In this document: positions 1-7,990 of the stretch, piece by piece | How positions within the stretch are numbered: position 1 is the first letter of the stretch | Layout: each line of letters begins with the position of its first letter | Assembly (NCBI GenBank): GCA_019420405.1 | Contig: JAHZHF010000032.1 | Location: 1 to 17,237, forward strand | Length of the DNA: 17,237 nucleotides | Origin: Clostridiales bacterium | GTDB taxonomy: Bacteria > Bacillota > Clostridia > Lachnospirales > Lachnospiraceae | Reading direction: 5' to 3' | Program-made: the position numbers and the translations under genes | The notes under the pieces: model-generated | Database searches by the model: none | What the model saw: the letters and a program-made list of their open reading frames with translations, nothing else | Told to the model about the DNA's origin: nothing

Positions 1-2
1 AA

Positions 3-24
3 AAAACAACGCCTTTAGGCGTTG
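3..24 (-). terminator. Rho-independent terminator reading leftwards
   Basis: The arms CAACGCC and GGCGTTG flank a TTTA loop. On the minus strand the hairpin is followed by six T residues at the window edge. On the plus strand there is no T-run, so it acts mainly on leftward transcription. No minus-strand gene was found between it and the malic enzyme gene, so what it terminates is unclear. Confidence 0.6.
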
Positions 25-72
25 CTCAAAATAACAGTTTATAAGTTTAACCTGAACCACCAGTCTCCGCTC

Positions 73-102
73 TTGTCAAGACAGGTAAAAAAGTGATATG
101 AT
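73..102 (+). promoter_or_regulatory. Sigma-A type promoter of the malic enzyme operon
   Basis: A TTGTCA -35 box (73-78) and a TATGAT -10 box (97-102) are separated by 18 bases. Transcription would start near 109. The leader then contains a hairpin (GTGCCGGA at 118-125 pairing with TCCGGCAC at 131-138) that has no T-run. A GAGG ribosome binding site (172-175) precedes the ATG at 184. Confidence 0.6.
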
Positions 103-183
103 ATAACAGTTCAGGCTGTGCCGGAACAGATCCGGCACGGCTCTTAAAAAGGAAACCAGCACCAGATAAGCGAGGTAATCAGT

Positions 184-1332
184 ATGTCAAACAGTGAAAA
201 AGCACTTCAGATGCATGAACAGTGGAATGGTAAGATAGAAACAACGGCAAAAGCACACGTAAATTCCCGCGAGGATCTGGCCGTCGCCTACACTCCCGGA
301 GTTGCGGAGCCCTGTAAGGTGATCGCCAAAGATCCGGAGGCTGCATACACCTACACCATGAAGGCCAATACCGTGGCCGTCGTCTCTGACGGAAGCGCGG
401 TCCTGGGCCTTGGAAATATCGGCGCCCTGGCGGCCATGCCGGTAATGGAGGGAAAAGCCGTGCTCTTTAAGGAGTTCGGAGGCGTAAACGCGGTTCCCAT
501 CTGCCTGGACACCCAGGATACGGAGGAGATCATCCGCACAGTAGTGAATATCGCTCCGGCATTCGGAGGGATCAATCTGGAAGACATCGCAGCTCCCCGC
601 TGCTTCGAGATCGAGACCCGTTTAAAAGAGCTTCTTAACATCCCGGTCTTCCACGACGACCAGCACGGAACCGCCATCGTGGTTCTGGCCGGAATCATCA
701 ACGCACTGAAAGTAACCGGAAAGAAAAAAGAGGACTGCCGGATTGTGGTAAACGGAGCCGGAAGCGCCGGAGTTGCAATCACAAAACTGCTGCTCACCTA
801 CGGATTTCCGCATATTACCATGTGTGACATCAACGGAATCATCTCCAGATCATCCGAAGGACTCAACTGGATGCAGAAGGAAATGGCCGAAGTGACAAAC
901 CTGGAGGGAAAAACAGGAACTCTTGCGGATGCGCTGAAAGGCGCCGATATCTTTGTGGGCGTCTCTGCGCCGGGTATTGTCTCTCAGGAGATGGTCGCAT
1001 CCATGAATTCTGACGCCATCCTCTTTGCCATGGCAAATCCGGTACCGGAGATCATGCCGGATCTGGCGAAGGCCGCAGGAGCAAAAGTGGTCGGAACCGG
1101 ACGTTCGGACTTCCCGAACCAGGTCAACAATGTAGTCGCATTCCCGGGCATCTTTAAAGGAGCCCTTGAGGGGCGCGCCACACAGATTACAGAAGAGATG
1201 AAACTGGCTGCCGCAGAGGCGATTGCAGGACTTGTACCGGATGAGGAATTAAACGAAAACAATATTCTGCCCGAGGCCTTTGATCCAAGGGTAGCTGACA
1301 CGGTGAGCCGCGCCATAAAGGATCACATCTGA
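184..1332 (+). CDS. NAD(P)-dependent malic enzyme
   Basis: This enzyme oxidatively decarboxylates L-malate to pyruvate and CO2 in the cytoplasm, reducing NAD(P)+, and so links C4 acids to pyruvate metabolism. The 382-residue length fits the short bacterial class rather than the longer types fused to a phosphotransacetylase domain. Visible family motifs are YTPGVAEPC (residues 36-44, with the catalytic tyrosine), MEGKAVLFKEFGG with the catalytic lysine, EDIAAPRCFEIE with metal-binding acids, FHDDQHGT, and the dinucleotide-binding GAGSAG loop. The start is the ATG behind a GAGG site. Its TGA overlaps the next ATG by one base, which suggests translational coupling. Cofactor choice (NAD or NADP) cannot be read from these motifs with certainty. 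The family call is secure. Confidence 0.96.
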   Translation: MSNSEKALQMHEQWNGKIETTAKAHVNSREDLAVAYTPGVAEPCKVIAKDPEAAYTYTMKANTVAVVSDGSAVLGLGNIGALAAMPVMEGKAVLFKEFGGVNAVPICLDTQDTEEIIRTVVNIAPAFGGINLEDIAAPRCFEIETRLKELLNIPVFHDDQHGTAIVVLAGIINALKVTGKKKEDCRIVVNGAGSAGVAITKLLLTYGFPHITMCDINGIISRSSEGLNWMQKEMAEVTNLEGKTGTLADALKGADIFVGVSAPGIVSQEMVASMNSDAILFAMANPVPEIMPDLAKAAGAKVVGTGRSDFPNQVNNVVAFPGIFKGALEGRATQITEEMKLAAAEAIAGLVPDEELNENNILPEAFDPRVADTVSRAIKDHI

Positions 1333-2273
1333 TGAATGTGACGGAAAATCGGTACTGGGACGGCCGCCGCTATTACTCCCTGGATTCTTATCTGAAACAT
1401 ACTTTTGGCGAAAAGGTGTATAAGATCACGTTAAACGGAGGGATGTCCTGTCCCAACCGGGACGGAAAAATCGGGCGGGGCGGCTGTATTTTCTGCAGTG
1501 CGAACGGGTCCGGAGATTTTGCGGGGAATGCCTCCCTCTCTATCACGGAGCAGCTCGCTCAGGGAAAGGAGGCGCTTCTCAAGAAGCGCCCGGTACACGC
1601 GTACATCGCTTATTTTCAGGCCTTTACGAACACCTATGCGCCAGTGGAATATCTGGAAAAGATCTTTCTGGAGGCCGTTCGTGACCCGGATGTAAAAGTT
1701 CTCTCCATCGCCACCCGGCCGGACTGTCTGGGGGACGATGTTTTAGAACTTCTGGAGAGGCTGAACCGGATCAAGCCCGTATGGGTGGAGCTGGGCCTGC
1801 AGACGATTCACCCGGAAACTGCCCGCTTTATCCGGCGGGGTTATGAGCTGGATGTCTTTGACCAGGCGGTGAAGAGTCTGGGCAAGATCGGTATCCCGGT
1901 CATTGTCCACGTGATCCTCTTTCTCCCGGGCGAGACGGAGGAAATGATGCTTGAAACGCTGGATTATCTGAATCAGAGCGAAATCCGGGGGATCAAACTG
2001 CAGCTTCTGCATATCCTGAAAGGAACAGATCTCGCACAGGTCTATGCAGACACGCCGTTCCATGTTCCGGATATGGAGGAATACATCCGGCTTCTCGGAA
2101 CATGCATTGCGCGTCTTAAGCCGGACATGGTGATCCACCGGCTGACCGGAGACGGCCCGAAAGATCTGCTCATCGCGCCCCTGTGGACGGGCGCTAAGCG
2201 CACGGTGTTAAACAGGCTGCACCAATACCTGAAAGAAAGTGACATTTGGCAGGGAAAGGAATATCATGGCTGA
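1332..2273 (+). CDS. YhcC-like radical SAM protein (TIGR01212 family)
   Basis: This is a radical S-adenosylmethionine enzyme of 313 residues. The 4Fe-4S cysteines are at residues 40, 52 and 55 (C-x11-C-x2-C, in the segments SCPNRDG and GGCIFC). That spacing and the early position match the YhcC/TIGR01212 group rather than the classical CxxxCxxC. The domain continues as a TIM-barrel-like region with the segments GLQTIH and HVILFLPGET. The substrate and reaction are not established from sequence. The gene starts one base inside the stop of the malic enzyme gene and its end overlaps the DUF4364 gene by eight bases, so the three are very probably cotranscribed and coupled. Confidence 0.9.
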   Translation: MNVTENRYWDGRRYYSLDSYLKHTFGEKVYKITLNGGMSCPNRDGKIGRGGCIFCSANGSGDFAGNASLSITEQLAQGKEALLKKRPVHAYIAYFQAFTNTYAPVEYLEKIFLEAVRDPDVKVLSIATRPDCLGDDVLELLERLNRIKPVWVELGLQTIHPETARFIRRGYELDVFDQAVKSLGKIGIPVIVHVILFLPGETEEMMLETLDYLNQSEIRGIKLQLLHILKGTDLAQVYADTPFHVPDMEEYIRLLGTCIARLKPDMVIHRLTGDGPKDLLIAPLWTGAKRTVLNRLHQYLKESDIWQGKEYHG

Positions 2274-2778
2274 AACATTTACACTTTACAAACTGATCAT
2301 ACTCTATATGCTGAACAAAGTGGACTTTCCACTCTCCACTTCCCAGATCTCTGAATTTGTGCTGGACAAGGGGTACACCTCCTACTTCCGGCTTCAGGAG
2401 ACGCTGGCTGAACTGGCCGCGTCCGGCCTGATCCGTACGGAGACAACCCACAACCGCACGCTGTACCATCTGACGGAGAACGGCGCGGAGACGATCCACT
2501 ATTTCAGCAACAAGATTTCCACAGAGATCCGCAGGGATATTGACGATTTTCTCAAAGAAAAGAAGTATGACTTGAAGGAGGAGACTGCGGTCAAATCCGA
2601 CTACTATCTGACCACCGGAGGGGAATATGAAGTGCGGTGCCAGATCGTAGAAAATGGCTCCAGCCTCATCGATCTGAAACTCACTGTTCCGACCGAAAAA
2701 GAAGCCGAAGCCATTGCAAGCCGCTGGGATTTAAACAGCCAGAAGCTCTATGCTCTAATCCTGGCGAATCTTCTGTAA
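2266..2778 (+). CDS. DUF4364 family protein, winged-helix-like
   Basis: This 170-residue cytoplasmic protein resembles the DUF4364 family found in Clostridia. The N-terminal 80 residues read like a winged helix: a helical segment starting FTLYKLIILYML, then SQISEFVLDKG, a LAELAASGLIRTE recognition-helix region and a TLYHLTENG wing. The C-terminal half is a mixed alpha/beta domain of unknown role. A start 27 bases upstream is possible in frame, but the ATG at 2266 has a GGAAAGGA site just before it and matches the usual N-terminus (MAETF). It overlaps the radical SAM gene by 8 bases and, at its 3' end, overlaps the convergent rarA by 24 bases. A DNA-binding role is inferred only. Confidence 0.85.
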   Translation: MAETFTLYKLIILYMLNKVDFPLSTSQISEFVLDKGYTSYFRLQETLAELAASGLIRTETTHNRTLYHLTENGAETIHYFSNKISTEIRRDIDDFLKEKKYDLKEETAVKSDYYLTTGGEYEVRCQIVENGSSLIDLKLTVPTEKEAEAIASRWDLNSQKLYALILANLL

Positions 2779-4071
2779 ATATTCGCTGATCTGCTTTTCA
2801 TAGCCTAACACGCCGGGTTCATAGAACCTGGCGTCTTTGATTTCATCGGGGAGATACTGCTGTTTGACATAATGTCCCGGGTAGTCGTGGGCATACTTAT
2901 ACCCGATCCCGCGTCCGAGTTTCTGAGCTCCTTTATAATGAGCGTCTTTCAGGTGTGTGGGCACCGTTGTCTGATACTGGCGCACCGCCTGGTTCGCCGC
3001 CATAATCGCGTTCACCGCAGAATTGCTCTTCGGCGCACAGGCGATATACGTCACAGCCTGGGCCAGTATGATCTGAGACTCGGGCATCCCGATCCGCTCC
3101 ACCGCCTGAGCCGCGGACACCGCTACAGTAAGCGCCATCGGATCAGCATTTCCCACATCCTCAGAGGCACAGATCATGATTCTTCGGGCAATGAATTTCA
3201 CATCCTCCCCCGCATACAGCATCTTCGCCAGATAATATACCGCGGCATCCGGATCAGATCCTCTCATGCTCTTAATAAAAGCGGAAATAATGTCATAGTG
3301 GTTGTCCCCCCGCTTGTCGTAATTCACCACCCGTTTCTGGATACATTCGGAGGCCACCTCCACTGTAATGTGGATGATCCCGTCTGCTCCCCGCTCCGTA
3401 GTCAGAACCCCCAGCTCCAGCGCATTGAGCGCGCTTCTCGCATCTCCGCCGGACAGGTCCGCCAGAAATTCAAGGGCGTCCTCCTCAATCTGGGCATGGA
3501 AACTCCCCATTCCCCTGTCGGAATCTGAGACTGCACGCCTCAGCAATGCTTTAATATCATCTTTTTCAAGAGGTTTTAATTCAAATATGCTGGATCTGGA
3601 GATCAAAGCTCCATTTACCTCGAAATACGGATTCTCCGTGGTCGCTCCGATCAGGATCACAGTTCCGTCCTCCACAAAAGGAAGAAGATAATCCTGCTGC
3701 CCTTTATTAAAGCGATGGATCTCATCGATAAAAAGGATCGTTTTCTTCCCATACATTCCCTTTAAATCCTTCGCCTCTTTCACCACTTCTTCCATATCCT
3801 TCTTTCCGGCCACTGTGGCATTAATCTGCTTAAACTCGGCGCTGGTCGTATTGGCGATGACCTTTGCAAGCGTGGTCTTCCCGGTTCCCGGAGGGCCGTA
3901 AAAGATCACGGAACTTAGCTTGTCCGCCTGAATCGCCCGGTAAAGAAGCTTGTCCTTTCCGATGATATGCTGCTGCCCGACCACCTCGTCAAGTGTTCTG
4001 GGCCGCATCCTGGAGGCAAGAGGCGACTCCGTCTCCTGCTCCTTCTCTCTCATATAATCAAATAAATCCAT
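2755..4071 (-). CDS. rarA: Replication-associated recombination protein A (MgsA-type AAA+ ATPase)
   Basis: RarA/MgsA is a clamp-loader-like AAA+ ATPase that acts at stalled or broken replication forks in the nucleoid. At 438 residues it has the usual full length. Seen in the sequence are Walker A GPPGTGKT (residues 59-66), Walker B LFIDEIHRF with D116 and E117, the sensor-1 region GATTENPYFEVN, the arginine-bearing LSGGDARSALN segment, and the C-terminal tetramerisation part with KSMRGSDPDAAVYYLA and a YEPG tail. The ATG has a GGAGG site 6 bases upstream. It is the last gene of a minus-strand cluster behind tcdA (55-base gap). Its last 24 bases overlap the convergent DUF4364 gene. The identification is secure. 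Confidence 0.95.
   Translation of the reverse strand: MDLFDYMREKEQETESPLASRMRPRTLDEVVGQQHIIGKDKLLYRAIQADKLSSVIFYGPPGTGKTTLAKVIANTTSAEFKQINATVAGKKDMEEVVKEAKDLKGMYGKKTILFIDEIHRFNKGQQDYLLPFVEDGTVILIGATTENPYFEVNGALISRSSIFELKPLEKDDIKALLRRAVSDSDRGMGSFHAQIEEDALEFLADLSGGDARSALNALELGVLTTERGADGIIHITVEVASECIQKRVVNYDKRGDNHYDIISAFIKSMRGSDPDAAVYYLAKMLYAGEDVKFIARRIMICASEDVGNADPMALTVAVSAAQAVERIGMPESQIILAQAVTYIACAPKSNSAVNAIMAANQAVRQYQTTVPTHLKDAHYKGAQKLGRGIGYKYAHDYPGHYVKQQYLPDEIKDARFYEPGVLGYEKQISEYLQKIRQD
2810..2843 (+). terminator. Likely terminator of the malic enzyme operon, inside rarA
   Basis: ACGCC-G-GGTTC (2810-2820) pairs with GAACC-T-GGCGT (2824-2834), an 11-pair stem with one G-U pair and a 3-base loop. 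It is followed on the plus strand by a T-rich stretch (CTTTGATTTC). It starts 32 bases after the DUF4364 stop and lies wholly within the C-terminal codons of rarA on the other strand. The minus-strand side has no T-run, so it should act on rightward transcription only. Confidence 0.55.
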
Positions 4072-4126
4072 ACTTATCCTCCCTGTCTGTACAACTGCCG
4101 TCTCCTGAACCGCCGCATGCCGTATG

Positions 4127-4855
4127 TCAGTCTGCGATACCCGCCAGCTCCCGGATCACCTCTCCCGCAATCAGAAGCCCCGCCACAGGCGGGACAAACG
4201 AGATGCTCCCCGGCACGCTCCTCCGGACGCCCGGATCTTCCCCGGTCTGCCTTCCGCTGGTATCCACCGGCTTTTCTTTTGAATACACAACCTTTAAATG
4301 CGTGATCCCGCGGTTTTTCAGTTCCTTTCTCATCACTCTGCACAGCGGACATACACTGGTATCTTTCAGATCCGCGATCTCAAAGAGCTCCGGATGCAGC
4401 TTATTCCCGGTTCCCATACTGCTGATCAGCCTGATCTTCTTTCTCTCTGCCAGTTCTGCAATTGCAATCTTGGCGCTTACCGTATCAATGGCGTCTATCA
4501 TATAATCCACATTTCCTGCCTGTTCAATCAATTCCTCTATATTATCGGGCAGGACAAACATCTCAAATGTCTCCACCTGAATCTCCGGACAGATATCCCC
4601 GATCCGCTCTCTCATCACCTCGGTTTTATACCGTCCCACTGTGCTGTGGCTGGCGATGGACTGGCGGTTGATATTAGTGATGGAAACGGTATCGTTGTCA
4701 ACCAGAACCAGCCGTCCGATCCCGCTTCTCGCCAGCGCTTCGATGCAGTGGGAACCCACGCCTCCCACGCCGAAAACCACAACCGAGGCCTTTTTAAGCC
4801 GTGCGGTCCCTTCCTCTCCGATCAGGAGTTCTGTCCGCGAATATTCATTCACCAT
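4127..4855 (-). CDS. tcdA: tRNA threonylcarbamoyladenosine dehydratase (ThiF/MoeB superfamily)
   Basis: TcdA (formerly CsdL) is an E1-like ATP-dependent enzyme that cyclises the t6A base at position 37 of ANN-decoding tRNAs to ct6A. The 242 residues show the adenylate-binding GVGGVGS loop (29-35), VLVDNDTVSITNINRQ with the conserved D, N and R, the central DAIDTVSAK segment, and the C-terminal SVPGSISFVPPVAGL motif typical of this branch. A CPLC motif in the middle may bind a metal, as in related E1 proteins; this is inference. The ATG follows an AGGAAAGGAAG site. It sits between the deacetylase and rarA, all on the same strand. Confidence 0.9.
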   Translation of the reverse strand: MVNEYSRTELLIGEEGTARLKKASVVVFGVGGVGSHCIEALARSGIGRLVLVDNDTVSITNINRQSIASHSTVGRYKTEVMRERIGDICPEIQVETFEMFVLPDNIEELIEQAGNVDYMIDAIDTVSAKIAIAELAERKKIRLISSMGTGNKLHPELFEIADLKDTSVCPLCRVMRKELKNRGITHLKVVYSKEKPVDTSGRQTGEDPGVRRSVPGSISFVPPVAGLLIAGEVIRELAGIAD

Positions 4856-4918
4856 ATGAAATCTGTCTTCCTTTCCTCTGTATCGTATCCGCCCCCTGGG
4901 GAACGTTTCACATCTCCT

Positions 4919-5650
4919 TCAGTCCACAAGGAGCTCATCCAGGGTCACAAAATCATATCCCTTTCCCTGGAAAATGTCAATAATCTCAAGCGCTGCTTCC
5001 ACCGAAGTTTCGTAGCAGTCGTGCATGAGAATAATATCATCTTCTCCGGCATCCGTCACTACCTTACTGACGATTTCCCCTGTATTTTTCGTCACCCAGT
5101 CCCGGGAATCCACAGTCCACTTCACATACAGCTTGTCGGACGCTTCCTCTCCCTTCGGGAATGCGCCGAAAGGCGGGCGTACCAGATACGGCGCTTCCCC
5201 CGTGATCTCACGGACCAGGTCGTCTGTCAGCTCAATCTCATTTTTCGCCTGATCCGAATCCAGTTCAGACAAGTTCACATGATGGTAAGTGTGATTCCCG
5301 ATCAGATGTCCTTCCTCTTGCATCCGCCGTATGATCTCAGCATTTCCATCCTTTTCGATATTGGCCCCGATCACAAAGAAAGTGGCATGAACATCCCGCG
5401 CCTTTAATCCATCCAGAAGAGCCGGTGTGCACACACTGTCCGGGCCGTCGTCGAACGTGAGGGCAATCCTTGGCGCCTCCCCGCCCGTTTCCTCACTGTT
5501 TTCGCTTACACTTTCTCCCGGAATCTGTGAATCGGTCTCCAGACTGTTCTCCTGCCCCGGCCAGGAGAAAGGAAACACCAGAAGAAGACAGACCAGCCCG
5601 AGCGCCTGAAGCGTTCTCTTTCTATCTGCCGCTATATGCCGCCATTTCAC
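4919..5650 (-). CDS. Polysaccharide deacetylase (NodB/CE4 family), membrane-anchored or secreted
   Basis: The protein belongs to the carbohydrate esterase 4 family, metal-dependent enzymes that remove acetyl groups from cell-wall glycans or chitin-like polymers. Its 243 residues begin with a basic stretch and a hydrophobic segment (residues 14-31) that should be a signal anchor, then an acidic linker and the NodB domain. All five motifs are visible: TFDDGPD (D67 and D68), HTYHH (metal ligands H120 and H124), RPPFG (158-162), VDSRDW and ILMHD (H210). An intact active site argues for a working enzyme, probably a peptidoglycan N-acetylglucosamine or N-acetylmuramic acid deacetylase; the exact substrate cannot be told. 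The start is GTG, since the nearby in-register ATG runs at once into TGA. The araC gene ends 32 bases upstream. Confidence 0.9.
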   Translation of the reverse strand: MKWRHIAADRKRTLQALGLVCLLLVFPFSWPGQENSLETDSQIPGESVSENSEETGGEAPRIALTFDDGPDSVCTPALLDGLKARDVHATFFVIGANIEKDGNAEIIRRMQEEGHLIGNHTYHHVNLSELDSDQAKNEIELTDDLVREITGEAPYLVRPPFGAFPKGEEASDKLYVKWTVDSRDWVTKNTGEIVSKVVTDAGEDDIILMHDCYETSVEAALEIIDIFQGKGYDFVTLDELLVD

Positions 5651-5682
5651 ATCTTCACCGCCCCGCGGATCTCTTCAACCAA

Positions 5683-6540
5683 TTATATGCCCCGGCGGAT
5701 GTCCTGATTCCCTTTTGTCTTCCGGTATTCCGAAGGGCTCATTCCCTTCTGTTTCTTAAATGCCTTTGAAAAATAAAGATTATTCTCAAAGCCTACGGAA
5801 TAGGCGATCGCCGAGACAGAGAGCCCCGTCTCCTTGAGCAGATGGCAGGCCTGCTTGATCCGGTACTCCGTCAGATACTCCTTGGGAGATTTTCTCATAT
5901 AATTCTGAAATGACCGGAACAGGTGGCTTCTGCTGATTCCCACATAAGCTGCGATATCTTCCACCGTAACCGGGTAAGAATAGTTCGTCCCGATGTAACT
6001 CTCCGCCTTCTCAACATAGGTAAGCTGTACGTCCTTCTCCTGCTCCTTCCGCTGGGAATAGTGCATAAATACAGCCAGCAGGCTGTACAGCTCTCCTGTC
6101 ATGGCCACGGATGCCTCGTATGTATTTCCCTTTACCCGGTAGATACGCTCCAGCCCCTCACGGATCTCATGCTCCGGAATCCGGCCCTTCAATATATACG
6201 GAGACTCCTTAGAAAAATCCGTACTCCGTATAATAGACGCCGCATCCGTCCCCATAAATCCGGCCCAGGCGTATTCCCACGGTTCCTCCTTGTCCGCATG
6301 GTACTCAAGCTCCACGCCCGGATAGAGGATAAAAGTATCCCCGGCTTCCAGCCTCTGGGAAAACTTCCCCGTAGAATAGGTCCCGCTCCCGGAAAGAATG
6401 TGGTGGATACAGTAGTGATCCCGTACCCCGGGCCCCCACTGGTATTCCGGTTCGCATTTCTGATACCCTGCGTTATAAACGGACAGAGAATTCAAGAAAT
6501 TCTCTCCCATTTTGTATGAATATTTGTATGAACCTTCCAT
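5683..6540 (-). CDS. AraC family transcriptional regulator with cupin sensor domain
   Basis: This is a 285-residue cytoplasmic DNA-binding regulator. The N-terminal part resembles an AraC-type cupin ligand-binding domain (HHILSGSGTYS, then LEAGDTFILYPG). The C-terminal 100 residues hold the two helix-turn-helix motifs (VEDIAAYVGISRSHLFRSFQ and LSVSAIAYSVGFENNLYFSKAFKK, shown by their ends). It is divergent from galK, so galactose-pathway control is plausible; its downstream neighbour is the deacetylase, so that gene may be a target instead. A start 39 bases upstream at 6579 falls in a palindrome with no ribosome site. The ATG at 6540 is better, with AGGAG and GGAAAGGA upstream, but the spacing is imperfect. 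Ligand unknown. Confidence 0.88.
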   Translation of the reverse strand: MEGSYKYSYKMGENFLNSLSVYNAGYQKCEPEYQWGPGVRDHYCIHHILSGSGTYSTGKFSQRLEAGDTFILYPGVELEYHADKEEPWEYAWAGFMGTDAASIIRSTDFSKESPYILKGRIPEHEIREGLERIYRVKGNTYEASVAMTGELYSLLAVFMHYSQRKEQEKDVQLTYVEKAESYIGTNYSYPVTVEDIAAYVGISRSHLFRSFQNYMRKSPKEYLTEYRIKQACHLLKETGLSVSAIAYSVGFENNLYFSKAFKKQKGMSPSEYRKTKGNQDIRRGI

Positions 6541-6566
6541 AACTCCTGTCCATCCTTTCCCAGGTA

Positions 6567-6596
6567 ACAGTTCAGCCATGGCGCGGGCTGAACTGT
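6567..6596. repeat. Perfect inverted repeat in the araC leader
   Basis: ACAGTTCAGCC (6567-6577) and GGCTGAACTGT (6586-6596) form an 11-base perfect inverted repeat around an 8-base centre. It lies between the inferred araC promoter and the araC ribosome binding site, so it would fold as an mRNA hairpin. The same core, AACAGTTCAG, recurs at 105-114 and 9560-9569. Confidence 0.8.
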
Positions 6597-6615
6597 CACT
6601 AATTGTTCCTTAAAC

Positions 6616-6645
6616 ATTATATCTCTCAGTTTCTCTTCCGCGCAA
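6616..6645 (-). promoter_or_regulatory. Candidate araC promoter
   Basis: On the minus strand a perfect TATAAT -10 (6621 to 6616) has a weak TTGCGC -35 (6645 to 6640) 18 bases upstream. The -35 matches poorly, as is common for activated or weak promoters. It would give a leader of about 70 bases that includes the palindrome at 6567-6596. Confidence 0.45.
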
Positions 6646-6676
6646 CATTTTTACATAACTCTGCACGTAATTTTTA

Positions 6677-6705
6677 TGGACGCTTTTTCCCCTTTGCCTT
6701 ATACT
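6677..6705 (+). promoter_or_regulatory. Candidate galK-galT promoter
   Basis: TGGACG (6677-6682) and TATACT (6700-6705) are separated by 17 bases. The -35 matches the consensus at four of six positions. It faces away from the araC promoter, with about 30 bases between the two, so a shared operator could control both. Confidence 0.45.
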
Positions 6706-6763
6706 GGAATCAGATTACATCGTAAATCGTATTTTCAAATTTGAAACTTAGGAGGATCATGAG

Positions 6764-7936
<1,173 letters not shown>

Positions 7937-7990
7937 CCCCCTCATCTGTCAGCACGAATTATTATGATCACCACGGAGGGAAAAAATATT

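Noticed and set aside
114..142. GC-rich hairpin in the malic enzyme leader considered as a terminator or riboswitch
   Set aside because: There is no T-run and no known riboswitch core can be recognised; the leader is only about 75 bases. It may simply stabilise the mRNA.
4298..5407. A 369-codon plus-strand ORF opposite tcdA and the deacetylase
   Set aside because: The opposite strand encodes two proteins with complete family motifs. The plus-strand product shows no domain and has the His/Pro/Ser-rich look of antisense reading.
6578..6580. ATG at 6579 as the araC start
   Set aside because: It sits in the loop of the palindrome with no ribosome binding site; the ATG at 6540 has purine-rich sites upstream.
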